64,000 bases of DNA, taken from positions 1 through 64,000 of the forward strand of contig JAQSXJ010000034.1 in assembly GCA_029256725.1 (NCBI GenBank), read 5' to 3'. A model generated the notes under the pieces. It was not told where the DNA came from and made no database searches. It saw only the letters and a list, made by a program, of their open reading frames with translations. The stretch's first letter is position 1. Each line of letters begins with the position of its first letter. Positions 44,456 through 53,665 of the stretch are shown in pieces. This DNA is from Anaerocolumna sp. GTDB taxonomy: Bacteria; Bacillota; Clostridia; Lachnospirales; Lachnospiraceae. The translations under genes and the position numbers were made by a program.

Positions 44456-46503
44456 TTATACGATACGCTTGAATTTCCTTTCTACTTCATATTTACTCAT
44501 GGATATAATAACAGGTCTTCCATGAGGACAATTATATGGATTTTCAAGGGTAAGAAGCTGATCAATCAATGCTCTGGCTTCTTCTACGGAAAGTTTATGA
44601 CTTCCCTTAACCGCAGCCTTACAGGACATGGAGGCTATCTTATCCAGTATTATTTCCGGAGTGTTATTATAACCTTCTTCCGTAAGTCCGTCTATGATTT
44701 CGATCAATATATCATAATGTACCAGATTATACAAATCGCCCGGTACTGCGCGTACAGCATATTCCTTTCCGCCAAACTCCTCGAATTCAAAGCCTGCTTC
44801 TTCAAGGTAATTCATATTATGAAGCAATGCATCTCTTTCTCTGATATTTAATGATAAAATAATCGGTGGCATTAACTGCTGGGAAAAGTGCTCTTTCTCT
44901 TTTAATTTCTTTACAATACGCTCATATAGAACTTTTTCATGGGCAGCATGCTGATCAATCAAGAACATCTTGTCTCCGTATTCAATAATCCAATATGTAT
45001 TAAATAGCTGGCCAATAATCTTATGCTCCGTTACAGCCTTTTCCGATAAGAAAGCCATCTGCTCATATACTCCATCAGCTTCAGGTATCTGTAAATTTCT
45101 GCTGGTTGCATCGGCTGGTTAGTACCAATACTACCCTCTGCAAGAACATTGTTTAAATCAGTCTTCTCCTTTTGGGGAGCTGTAGAAGATTCTCCCTTAT
45201 ATATACCAGTGTTTTCTGGTATTTCTGTGAGACCTTCTTGAAGTCGTGCTTTGCTCTCCATTAATATGGAAGGTGCTGTATCTACATAGGATTTTAACTG
45301 ACCGATTTCAGTTGCCTTTATTGCTTCTTTTAAAACTGAACTAATCTGATTATTACTGTTGTTATTTTTATCATAAGTAAAGGAGGAGGGTTGATGGGGT
45401 GCTTTGTAACTAAGTCCTTCTTCCTGTCGTCTTTTTACTTCAAAGGGTTCTGGCAGTTTCTGCTCTATCTTTCTGGCATTATCCTCTTTTGTAAGATGTA
45501 CTTCTGTAATTAAATCCCTGCCCTCTAGAGTATTCCTTATGGTATTATAAATAAACCGATAAAGTTCTTCTCCGTTTTTGAAACGCACCTCTAACTTTGC
45601 AGGATGAACGTTTACATCAATCAGCTCCGTATCGATGGTCAGCATCAGTGCTGTAAAAGGATAGCGATGCAGCATTATGTAGGGCTTAAAAGCTTCTTCA
45701 ATGGCTTTGTATATAATAGGATTTTTTACAAATCTACCATTAATAAAGTAGTTTTCGTAATTTCTGTTACCTCTTGATATAGCTGGTTTTGCGATAAAAC
45801 CTGTAAGGGTAAGATCACCGTCCTCCCCTTTTACGGAAATCAGATGAGAAGTAATATCCCTACCAAAGATATGATAAATAACATCCTTTTGATTATTATT
45901 TCCGGAGGTATGGAGTTTAACCTGTCCGTTAACAATGAATTTAAAAGAGATCTGTGGATGGGATACTGCAATTCTCTCCATAAAATCCTGGATATAACCT
46001 GCTTCTGTTACTGCAGATTTTAAGAATTTCTTTCTGGCTGGAGTATTGAAAAATAGATTTCTGATAATAAAGGTTGTACCTTCCGGACAACCAATATGTT
46101 CTAAGCCTTTTTCGACTCCACCTTCAATGAGATATCTTATGCCGGTAAAACTTTCTGGTGTTTTTGTAACCAGTTCCACCTGTGACACAGCCGCTATACT
46201 GGATAAAGCCTCACCACGAAAACCAAGACTTGTTATACGCAAAAGGTCGTCAGCTGTTCTGATCTTACTGGTGGAATGGCGTAGAAATACAAAGGGCATA
46301 TCTCCTTCTTCTATTCCGGAGCCGTTGTCTGTTATACGCAAAAAACTGATTCCACCTTCTTTGATTTCAACGGTTATAACCGTTGAACCTGCATCTATGG
46401 CATTCTCCACTAACTCTTTTACTACCGCTGAAGGTCTTTCTATCACTTCACCGGCAGCTATCTGATTAATGGTAGCTTCATCTAGCACTGTTATTTTAGG
46501 CAT
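44456..46503 (-). pseudogene. mutL: DNA mismatch repair protein MutL, frameshifted in the linker
   Basis: The N-terminal ATPase reads from 46503 to 45031 (490 residues) with intact GHKL motifs: ELVENAIDAGS, TDNGSGIEEGD, LGFRGEALSSIAAVSQ. The C-terminal domain reads in another frame from 45058 (200 residues) to 44456. It keeps the endonuclease signature DQHAAHE...E (Asp35), SCKAAVKG and CPHGRP. The C-frame is open upstream to a stop just before position 45117, so the indel lies within about 45058-45117. The C-part has an ATG at 45058 with GGAG 11 bases before it, so two separate polypeptides are possible. mutS next door is intact. Confidence 0.88.
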
Positions 46504-46558
46504 ATCTTCTCACCTGCCTTTCTCTTTCCTATTAACTCTACAAGTATCACACTCTTAA

Positions 46559-49264
46559 TCAGGAGGATTTCACCTTCTCCTGAAGTTTATAAAGATAATT
46601 TAAAGCATCCATAGGCGTCATTACATTAATGTTTAATTCTTTTATTTCTTCTGTAAAATCTGGTGCTATCTTGTAATCGAACAAAGAAATCTGGTTTTCC
46701 AGGTCTTTATTTTTTCTAATACTCTTATTCTTATGACTACCATAAGTACTTTCTTCGCTGACTGCAATTTCCTGCAGTTCTTCTCTCTCAGACTCTTCAA
46801 TGATATTAACTGCTTTCATGGCTTTTGCTTTATCGGTAATGTCATTGAGACTAAGCTCATCTACAATATCTCTTGCTCTTTTTAATACATTGTCGGGAAC
46901 TCCCGCCAATTTAGCAACCTGAATACCATAACTCTTGTCTGCTCCGCCGGAAATAATTTTTCGTAAGAAGATGATATCTTCTCCCTGCTCTTTAACGGCA
47001 ATACAGTAATTGTTGACACTGTCTATCTTGCCTTCCAGTTCTGTAAGTTCATGATAATGGGTAGCAAATAAGGTCTTTGCCCCTAACAGTTTTGGATTGG
47101 CAATATGTTCGACAACCGCCCAGGCTATTCCAAGTCCATCAAAGGTACTGGTTCCCCTGCCGATTTCATCAAGGATCAAAAGACTGTTCTTCGTGGCATT
47201 TCGAAGGATATTGGCTACTTCCGTCATCTCAACCATAAATGTACTCTGACCGGAAGCCAGGTCATCAGAAGCTCCCACCCTGGTAAAGATTCTGTCAGCA
47301 ATACCGATATTGCCATAAGAAGCCGGTATGAAGCAGCCTATCTGTGCCATAAGTACAATCAGAGCGGTCTGTCTCATATAGGTGGATTTACCTGCCATGT
47401 TAGGACCTGTTATAATGGAGATACGCTTCTCTTTGTTGTTAAGATAGGTATCATTGGCTACGAACATATCACCGGATATCATCTGCTCTACCACCGGATG
47501 TCTGCCGTCCTTGATATCTATAATTCCTTCTTCGTTAATAACCGGACGTATAAAACGGTTTCGTTCCGACACATAGGCTAAAGAGGTATATACATCAATT
47601 TTTGCAAGGCCTTTTGCTGTTCTCTGAATTCTCTGAACCTCTTTGGAAATAGTATCACGGATTTCACTGAATAGCTCATATTCCAATGAATATAGCTTAT
47701 CTTCTGCTCCAAGAATTACATCTTCCAATTCCTTTAATTCCGGCGTTGTATAACGTTCTGCATTGGCCAGGGTCTGTTTTCTGATCCAGTTTTCCGGGAC
47801 CATATTCTGATAGGAATTGGTTACTTCCAGGTAATAACCGAATACACGGTTAAATTTTATTTTAAGGTTTTTAATACCGGTTTTATCTCTTTCCCTGGTT
47901 TCAAGGTCAGCAAGCCAGTTCTTTCCTTCTGATTTTGCCTTACGAAGCTTATCCACATCCTCATGATAACCGTCTTTGATAATTCCGCCTTCCTTCACAG
48001 CAATCGGCGGTTCTTCTTCAACACCGTCATCAATTAATTTATATAAATCCTCTAAAGTGTCTAATTCAAGAAAGATTTCTTTTAACAAGCTGCAGGCAGA
48101 AGTCTCAAGAAGCATCTTAATAGGCGGAATCATTGATAAGGAATTCTTAAACGCAATTAAATCTCTTGGTCCTGCACTTTTATAGCTTATACGGCTGATA
48201 AGTCTTTCCAGATCATAGATTGCATTCAGATATTCTCTGATTTCTTCCCTGGTTATAGCAGAGTCATTCAATTCCTCCAAAGCATCCAGTCTGTCCGTTA
48301 TACTATCTTTCTCTATAAGCGGCTGTTCGATATAGCTTCTTAAAAGTCTTGCACCCATTGCTGTCTTGGTCTTATCAAGCACCCATAACAAAGAACCTCT
48401 CTTCTGTTTCTCACGCAGGGTTTCTACCAGCTCTAAGTTTCTTCTGGTGGAACTGTCAAGAATCATATAACGGCTTGTTACATAGGGAATTATGTGTGTA
48501 AGATGGGAAAGAGAATTCTTCTGAGTTTCATGCAGGTATAACATAACTGCACCGGCAGCTGTTATACCAATGGAATAATCACCAAGGCCAAGCCCCCCTA
48601 AGGTAGCAACCTTAAACTGATCTTTTATGGCATTTACACAGGCTTCTTCTTCGAAATACCAGGGTTCCAGGTCAGAGATAGAAATATTCAGCCGGTTTCT
48701 TAAGTCTGCTATATCAAATCCACTGACCATAAAGGTGCTGTTACAGATTATCTCAGAAGGTGTGTATTTATTGATTTCATCAATGAGCTTACGTTCGGAA
48801 TCCACTTCTGTAACAAAGAAATCTCCGGTCGTAATATCTACAGTTGCAATACCATAAGCATTTACTGTATGTACAATACCCATAAGAAAGTTATTCTTGC
48901 CTTCTTCTAATGACTGGGCATTCAAATTGGTTCCAGGTGTTACAATCCTGATTACCTCTCTTTTTACAAGACCTTTTGAGGCTTTCGGATCTTCTACCTG
49001 TTCACAGATAGCAACCTTATATCCTTTTGCAATAAGTCTTGACAAGTAATTATCGACTGCATGATAAGGGATACCACACATAGGTGCTTTTTCTTCCTGT
49101 CCAACATTTTTACCGGTCAGGGTTATTTCAAGTTCTTTGGCACAGGTGACTGCATCTTCAAAGAACATCTCATAGAAGTCTCCCAAACGGTAAAAAAGGA
49201 TACAATCCTTATATTGTCCCTTTATCTCAACATATTGCTGCATCATTGGAGTCAATTCAGCCAT
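46559..49264 (-). CDS. mutS: DNA mismatch repair protein MutS
   Basis: 901 residues. Mismatch-binding domain I shows the Phe-X-Glu equivalent in LGDFYEMFFEDA. Connector, lever and clamp domains follow. The ATPase has GPNMAGKSTYMRQ (Walker A), LLILDEIGRGTSTFDG (Walker B) and ATHYHELTELE. Full length for the family. It recognises mismatches and recruits MutL, whose gene is broken downstream. Confidence 0.96.
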   Translation of the reverse strand: MAELTPMMQQYVEIKGQYKDCILFYRLGDFYEMFFEDAVTCAKELEITLTGKNVGQEEKAPMCGIPYHAVDNYLSRLIAKGYKVAICEQVEDPKASKGLVKREVIRIVTPGTNLNAQSLEEGKNNFLMGIVHTVNAYGIATVDITTGDFFVTEVDSERKLIDEINKYTPSEIICNSTFMVSGFDIADLRNRLNISISDLEPWYFEEEACVNAIKDQFKVATLGGLGLGDYSIGITAAGAVMLYLHETQKNSLSHLTHIIPYVTSRYMILDSSTRRNLELVETLREKQKRGSLLWVLDKTKTAMGARLLRSYIEQPLIEKDSITDRLDALEELNDSAITREEIREYLNAIYDLERLISRISYKSAGPRDLIAFKNSLSMIPPIKMLLETSACSLLKEIFLELDTLEDLYKLIDDGVEEEPPIAVKEGGIIKDGYHEDVDKLRKAKSEGKNWLADLETRERDKTGIKNLKIKFNRVFGYYLEVTNSYQNMVPENWIRKQTLANAERYTTPELKELEDVILGAEDKLYSLEYELFSEIRDTISKEVQRIQRTAKGLAKIDVYTSLAYVSERNRFIRPVINEEGIIDIKDGRHPVVEQMISGDMFVANDTYLNNKEKRISIITGPNMAGKSTYMRQTALIVLMAQIGCFIPASYGNIGIADRIFTRVGASDDLASGQSTFMVEMTEVANILRNATKNSLLILDEIGRGTSTFDGLGIAWAVVEHIANPKLLGAKTLFATHYHELTELEGKIDSVNNYCIAVKEQGEDIIFLRKIISGGADKSYGIQVAKLAGVPDNVLKRARDIVDELSLNDITDKAKAMKAVNIIEESEREELQEIAVSEESTYGSHKNKSIRKNKDLENQISLFDYKIAPDFTEEIKELNINVMTPMDALNYLYKLQEKVKSS

Positions 49265-49298
49265 ATCCTTTGTTCCTTCCTAAAACAATTAATGTTAT

Positions 49299-49775
49299 TT
49301 ATAGTTCTATCGTATCATCTGCAAGCTCATTTCCATCAGCAGCACTGGTGGCAAGTACATCGCATCTTTCATTCTGAGGATGGCCATCATGACCTTTTAC
49401 CCAAACAAAGGTAACCTTATGAAGCTCCATGGCTTTTAACATCCGTTTCCAAAGGTCTACATTTTTGACCGGTTCATTTTTTCCTCGTTTCCAGCCTTTT
49501 TTTATCCAGCCCTCCAGCCAATGTTCGTTAAAGGCCTTAACAAGATATTGGGAATCTGAATATAATGTTACTTCGCAGGATTTATTCAAGGCCTCCAGAC
49601 CGATAATGGCAGCCATAAGTTCCATGCGGTTATTGGTAGTCTTCTTAAAACCGCCGGAATATTCACGGATGTGTTCTGTTCCCGCCGGGTCGATATAACT
49701 AACTATGGTTCCATAGCCACCCGGACCGTCCGGATTACCTCTGGCCGCTCCATCGGTATATATTGTTACTTTCAT
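49299..49775 (-). CDS. rnhA: Ribonuclease HI
   Basis: 158 residues, degrades RNA in RNA-DNA hybrids. Acidic active-site residues are in YTDGAARGNP (Asp8), TNNRMELMA (Glu), YSDSQYLV (Asp) and NERCDVLA (Asp). The start overlaps the stop of the ThyX-like gene by 4 bases, implying translational coupling. Confidence 0.95.
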   Translation of the reverse strand: MKVTIYTDGAARGNPDGPGGYGTIVSYIDPAGTEHIREYSGGFKKTTNNRMELMAAIIGLEALNKSCEVTLYSDSQYLVKAFNEHWLEGWIKKGWKRGKNEPVKNVDLWKRMLKAMELHKVTFVWVKGHDGHPQNERCDVLATSAADGNELADDTIEL

Positions 49776-50401
49776 TCTGCCCTCTTTTCCCAGGTTATCA
49801 AATCCTCGCTATAGGGAAGTTCTCTGACATAGTCACAGAAAACATGCCATTCTTTTAGCTTGTGATTCTTTCTGGCATTATATATATTAATAAGATTCTC
49901 GTAATTTAAGGTAACGGTCCTCATCTGATTATACCCGGAAGGAAGCAACTGTATAATGCTGTACCAATAATTTTTATCATTTGTATCCAGAAATTTAAGG
50001 CGGAGCTTCTCCAGTTCTTCTATAAGATTACAGAATATAAGCTTTGCTTCTTCTGCCAGATGATCCGTACTGAAATCAGAGATCTCAAAAGGTTTGCTGT
50101 GGATTTTGTGCATTGTACTGGTTGAATTGGCTGTTGTGCCAATTTTATAAGTATCGAATTCCTTCCACCAGTAAAGTGGTGCTGTGATATCCATGGATAC
50201 AAACACCTGACGCAGATATTTTCTATGATCTGTTCCTGCTCTGCATAATCTGACAGCAAGGGAAAAATCATTGCTGCCCAGTATGTACTCACCATTTTCA
50301 TTATAATAACTGTCACTTTTCTCCCAGCTGTTCATGGGATTTCTTGCTCCTCTTATAGCATTTTCCAGATTCATGACATGAATATGCTCTATTTTTAGCA
50401 T
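49772..50401 (-). CDS. ThyX-superfamily protein with degenerate signature
   Basis: 209 residues. The layout follows flavin-dependent thymidylate synthase: a TAPLYWWKEFDTYKIG strand-helix region where ThyX has its KAP...RHRxxSxNExSxRY motif, and PSGYNQMRTVTLNYENLINI plus NARKNHKLKEW where ThyX has its LP...N.R.LM.F...R....AQWE block. The signature is strongly altered (ANSTSTMH in place of NExSxRY), so normal dUMP methylation is doubtful. It is coupled to rnhA by a 4-base overlap. A repurposed or inactive ThyX fold is my reading; a direct search would settle it. Confidence 0.7.
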   Translation of the reverse strand: MLKIEHIHVMNLENAIRGARNPMNSWEKSDSYYNENGEYILGSNDFSLAVRLCRAGTDHRKYLRQVFVSMDITAPLYWWKEFDTYKIGTTANSTSTMHKIHSKPFEISDFSTDHLAEEAKLIFCNLIEELEKLRLKFLDTNDKNYWYSIIQLLPSGYNQMRTVTLNYENLINIYNARKNHKLKEWHVFCDYVRELPYSEDLITWEKRAE

Positions 50402-50491
50402 GTTTATTTTCCTTCCTCTTTAACAGGTGTTAGCATTATGTAATTGATATTTCTCAACCATCTAATCAGCTCTGTAGTTTCCCTTTGTACT

Positions 50492-50986
50492 TTATAATAA
50501 TTTAGCCATATAATACTCATCTACATAGTTTCCATGAACAAGCATTGAATTTTTCTTTATTCCTTCTTTTTGGAAACCTTTTTTTTCATATAGACCCACT
50601 GCAGCTTCATTATGGCTCATGACTGTCAATTCTAAACGGCTTATCTTGTTTTGTATCGCCCACTTATCGAGCTCATTAAAAAATTTAGTTCCAATACCCT
50701 GGTTTTGATAACCTGTGCAGATTCCTGTTACAACATAAGCGGTGTGCCGTATTCTGTTGCAGCTGCCTCTTTGCGCAGAAATATATCCCCATAATTTGTC
50801 CTTATCCTCAATAACCATAAGGAAATTATCACCTGTATCAGAACCCCTGATAAAGGCTTCGGTTCTTTCTCTTTGAGGTTTTCTTTCTCCCGGCTCGAAC
50901 ATCATATACTCAGTTTCTTCATCCAGTCTCAACTGTAAGTCAATGAATTCATCTGTATCCTTTAATGATATATTTCTTATTTCCAT
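50492..50986 (-). CDS. GNAT family N-acetyltransferase
   Basis: 164 residues. Acetyl-CoA-binding motif A is TGICTGYQNQGIGTKFFNEL (Q/RxxGxG/A form), followed by NEAAVGLYEKKGFQKEG. Substrate unknown. The ATG is preceded by AGGGG at the end of a repeated element that is also found before mreD. Confidence 0.88.
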   Translation of the reverse strand: MEIRNISLKDTDEFIDLQLRLDEETEYMMFEPGERKPQRERTEAFIRGSDTGDNFLMVIEDKDKLWGYISAQRGSCNRIRHTAYVVTGICTGYQNQGIGTKFFNELDKWAIQNKISRLELTVMSHNEAAVGLYEKKGFQKEGIKKNSMLVHGNYVDEYYMAKLL

Positions 50987-51065
50987 ATGAACCCCTATCT
51001 GTGTGTTTTAGCCTGCGTACAAATCAGGTGGTAGAAAAAATTTTAGTTTTTCAACCTTTCCTCCT
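50987..51065 (-). repeat. Fourth copy of the mreC-mreD repeat, upstream of the GNAT gene
   Basis: On the minus strand it aligns with the mreD-proximal unit: AGGAGG-like start, GAAAAAC...TTTTTTC hairpin, CCTGAT, a variable middle, then CACAGATAGGGGTTCATATG against CGCAGATGGGAGTTAATGTG. The end supplies the Shine-Dalgarno and start region of the GNAT gene, just as for mreD. Confidence 0.6.
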
Positions 51066-51116
51066 TGTCCAATAAATGATATTATAACATTTTTTTTGCT
51101 AAAATGTCACCCTAAT

Positions 51117-51158
51117 GAAAAAAAAGATACTGGGAGTTATATACTCCTGTATCTTTTT
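51117..51158. terminator. Bidirectional terminator after the ABC exporter operon
   Basis: AAAAAGATACTGGGAGT and ACTCCTGTATCTTTTT pair with one mismatch; T-runs flank it on both strands. It ends the minus-strand operon whose last gene stops at 51183. Confidence 0.88.
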
Positions 51159-51182
51159 ATGTCCTTATTATTAAACTTTCTA

Positions 51183-51851
51183 TCAGGCAATCTTACTAAT
51201 AGGCTGTAATATTCCTTTATTCATTCTGTATACACTGTCACTTAGCGGTAAAAAACTCTCATCGTGTGTACTGATAAGCACTGTTGTACCATCATTATTT
51301 ATAGCCCCAAAAAGCTCCATCACTTTACAGGCATTTTCTCGATCCAGATTACTGGTTGGCTCATCAACTATCAGAATTCGAGGTTTTAACATTAGCGCTC
51401 TTGCTATAGCAACTCTCTTAATTTCTCCTCCCGATAATCTGGCGGGATAGACATTCATTAATTCCAATAGCCCTACAAGCTTAAGAACCTCTTCCGCCCT
51501 GTCTCTATAGTTTCCCTTATTACCTGACAGATAAATCGGATAATAAAGATTGTCTTCAACTGTAAAATTAGATAACAGACTTTGTCCCTGGGGTATAAAA
51601 CTAATGCCTGCTGCTGTATTGACTGTCTTTAATTTCTTATTTTTTATTTCGTTTGAATTATAATAAACTACCCCGTCTGAAGGATTTAATAGTCCTGCAA
51701 TAATTGAAAGCAAGGTACTCTTACCGCTGCCAGAAGGACCTAGAATAGTAAGAAATTCTCCTTCGTAAATCTTTAGCGAAACATTATTAACTGCTGCTTC
51801 ACCGGTAGCAGAATGCTTATAATGTTTTGTGATATTCTTTAATTCAAGCAT
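51183..51851 (-). CDS. ABC transporter ATPase (MacB/LolD type)
   Basis: 222 residues. Walker A GPSGSGKST, signature LSGGEIKRVAIARAL, Walker B ILIVDEPTSNLD and the switch His (STHDESF). It overlaps the permease stop by one base and must energise that FtsX-type permease. Substrate not known; see the DUF4418 neighbour. Confidence 0.92.
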   Translation of the reverse strand: MLELKNITKHYKHSATGEAAVNNVSLKIYEGEFLTILGPSGSGKSTLLSIIAGLLNPSDGVVYYNSNEIKNKKLKTVNTAAGISFIPQGQSLLSNFTVEDNLYYPIYLSGNKGNYRDRAEEVLKLVGLLELMNVYPARLSGGEIKRVAIARALMLKPRILIVDEPTSNLDRENACKVMELFGAINNDGTTVLISTHDESFLPLSDSVYRMNKGILQPISKIA

Positions 51852-53086
51852 TATTCATTCTCCCTTATCAGTGTATAGGTTTCCGTTCTGTATAGAGATA
51901 TTGCACTGATACCGGCTGCTATTACTCCGGTCAGTACGGATAGCAGTATAGATAACAGGGTTAATCCCAAAAGCCCAGTGATACCGGGACTTAGGTATGG
52001 TAGCTCTAGCTTTAGAGCAATGAAATTATGAAATAAAGTCATTACCAGCGAAGCAATTATACTGGCAGTTACACTTCCGATTATTCCAACCACCGCAGCC
52101 TCTCCAATAATCAGGCAAAGTATTTTACTTTTGCTTCCACCTAGACTCTTTATTATTCCGTATTCTCTCTTTCTCTCATTAATGGACAAAGAAAAAATAC
52201 TAATCAGTGCAAGAACTGTAAAGGTTATTAGCAGGGCACCAAATACAACAAAATAGGAGGTAAAACGGTTTAAAGTCACTGCAATTCCTTCCACCAGCTT
52301 ACCGGAGGTCTGAACACTGATACCATCTTCTTTATATATTTTTTGCAGCCCAGCAGCAACCTTATCAGCTTCGGCATCTTCACTTATTTTTATTGTTATT
52401 AATGAAATTACATCTTCTCTATTTCCAACTGCAAGATAATTTTTAACAATGGGTTCCTTTAGCAATTCTTGAGCTGTATTGAAATTTAAGAATACGCTGT
52501 TATCGTAACCCATACCGGTTTCTTTTAATTTTCCCGCTACTTTAAAATCCTTACCAAAAAAAGTTGCCCTGTCTCCTTTTTTGTATGAAAGCTTACTGCC
52601 AACAACGATTTCTCCATTAGGCAGATTACTGTTTAACTGTTTGGATATCCAGGGCTGCACCAAAAAGTCGGTATCCGGGTTGTAAGCAATCATCTGTATT
52701 GCCTCATCACAGCAGGGACTGTTATAAATGGTTGCGAGAAACAGCTGTGAACTTACCTTATCTACCCCTTTCACACGAGTTGCCTTTTGTTCCAGGGACT
52801 TATCAAAATAAATAGTACTTGGCTGTCCTAGAAACAGCGCATCTTTTACTGAACTTACATAATCCTCAGGTACCAGAAGGATATCAGCACCGGTACGTTT
52901 CACGGTGCTGTTAAGTCCTTCTTTCATGCTATAGAGTATATTGGCAGACAAGAAGATGGTAAATATCATGATAAATAAGAAGGAAGACAACAATATGGTT
53001 CTGCTCATTTTCCTTTTTAAGTTTTGTAGGAGGATATGACTGTAGCGGAGGTTGCCGCGGATATTACCCTTTGATTTTCTCTTCAT
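51851..53086 (-). CDS. FtsX/MacB-type ABC permease with extracytoplasmic CC motif
   Basis: 411 residues. One N-terminal membrane segment (about 29-50), a large extracytoplasmic MacB-like domain, and three C-terminal segments (about 275-400). The ATG at 53086 has AAAGGGT about 8 bases upstream and is preferred to one at 53110. The external domain contains NSPCCDEAIQM (Cys125-Cys126), unusual in MacB proteins and suggestive of metal or thiol chemistry. Together with the ATPase it forms an exporter or a mechanotransmission-type complex. It sits 81 bases after the DUF4418 gene. Confidence 0.85.
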   Translation of the reverse strand: MKRKSKGNIRGNLRYSHILLQNLKRKMSRTILLSSFLFIMIFTIFLSANILYSMKEGLNSTVKRTGADILLVPEDYVSSVKDALFLGQPSTIYFDKSLEQKATRVKGVDKVSSQLFLATIYNSPCCDEAIQMIAYNPDTDFLVQPWISKQLNSNLPNGEIVVGSKLSYKKGDRATFFGKDFKVAGKLKETGMGYDNSVFLNFNTAQELLKEPIVKNYLAVGNREDVISLITIKISEDAEADKVAAGLQKIYKEDGISVQTSGKLVEGIAVTLNRFTSYFVVFGALLITFTVLALISIFSLSINERKREYGIIKSLGGSKSKILCLIIGEAAVVGIIGSVTASIIASLVMTLFHNFIALKLELPYLSPGITGLLGLTLLSILLSVLTGVIAAGISAISLYRTETYTLIRENE

Positions 53087-53167
53087 ATCTATATACCCTT
53101 TGCATTTCATAATATTTTTTACATATTTATATTATTTCACCTTAATAACATTTTACCGTTTAGATTA

Positions 53168-53572
53168 TTATTGTCTCTGTCTAATCCTGCCAAACAGATA
53201 TATAAGTGAGCCAGTAATATAAATGAGACCTAATGCTGCTATTAAATAAAGCGCCGGGAAAGTAAGGTTTTGGCAGGCCATATCCTTACTCTTACATCCC
53301 CCGATCAGTACTGCTGGTATTAAAATACCTATTACATAAATAGCCGCTGTTTGTAATAATAGGAATAGTCTGGTATGAAGTCTGGCAGCAAACAGATAGA
53401 GTCCCCCCGAAACAATTAACAGAATACCAATTCCCACTTCTGCCTGAACAGACCAGTGGCAATTCATAACCATCTCTTCTGAAGAGCAGACTTTAAAGAT
53501 TGAATGGGGACCTATTATAAATAGCAATCCTGATATCCCCAATATAATAGCTGTAGCTATACGATTTTTCAT
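53168..53572 (-). CDS. DUF4418 membrane protein
   Basis: 134 residues, four membrane segments. The first external loop has C29SSEEMVMNC38H39W, the family mark (CHW..QAE), and the second external loop has GGCKSKDMAC (Cys93, Cys100). Four cysteines and a histidine facing the same side could bind a metal. It lies between the sulfonate-type binding protein and the FtsX-type permease, all in one direction. Function unknown. Confidence 0.8.
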   Translation of the reverse strand: MKNRIATAIILGISGLLFIIGPHSIFKVCSSEEMVMNCHWSVQAEVGIGILLIVSGGLYLFAARLHTRLFLLLQTAAIYVIGILIPAVLIGGCKSKDMACQNLTFPALYLIAALGLIYITGSLIYLFGRIRQRQ

Positions 53573-53665
53573 AGTTCATCCCCAGGCATTGACATTTCTG
53601 ATACCAATAGTTTCGATTTTCTTTTTTACGCTTCTCTAAACTGTTTAACTATCCTATCTAATGCA

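Noticed and set aside
45031..45117. Programmed -1 frameshift in mutL
   Set aside because: No X-XXY-YYZ heptamer in the correct frame is present; the nearby GGAAAAG would slip in the wrong direction. A plain indel explains it better.
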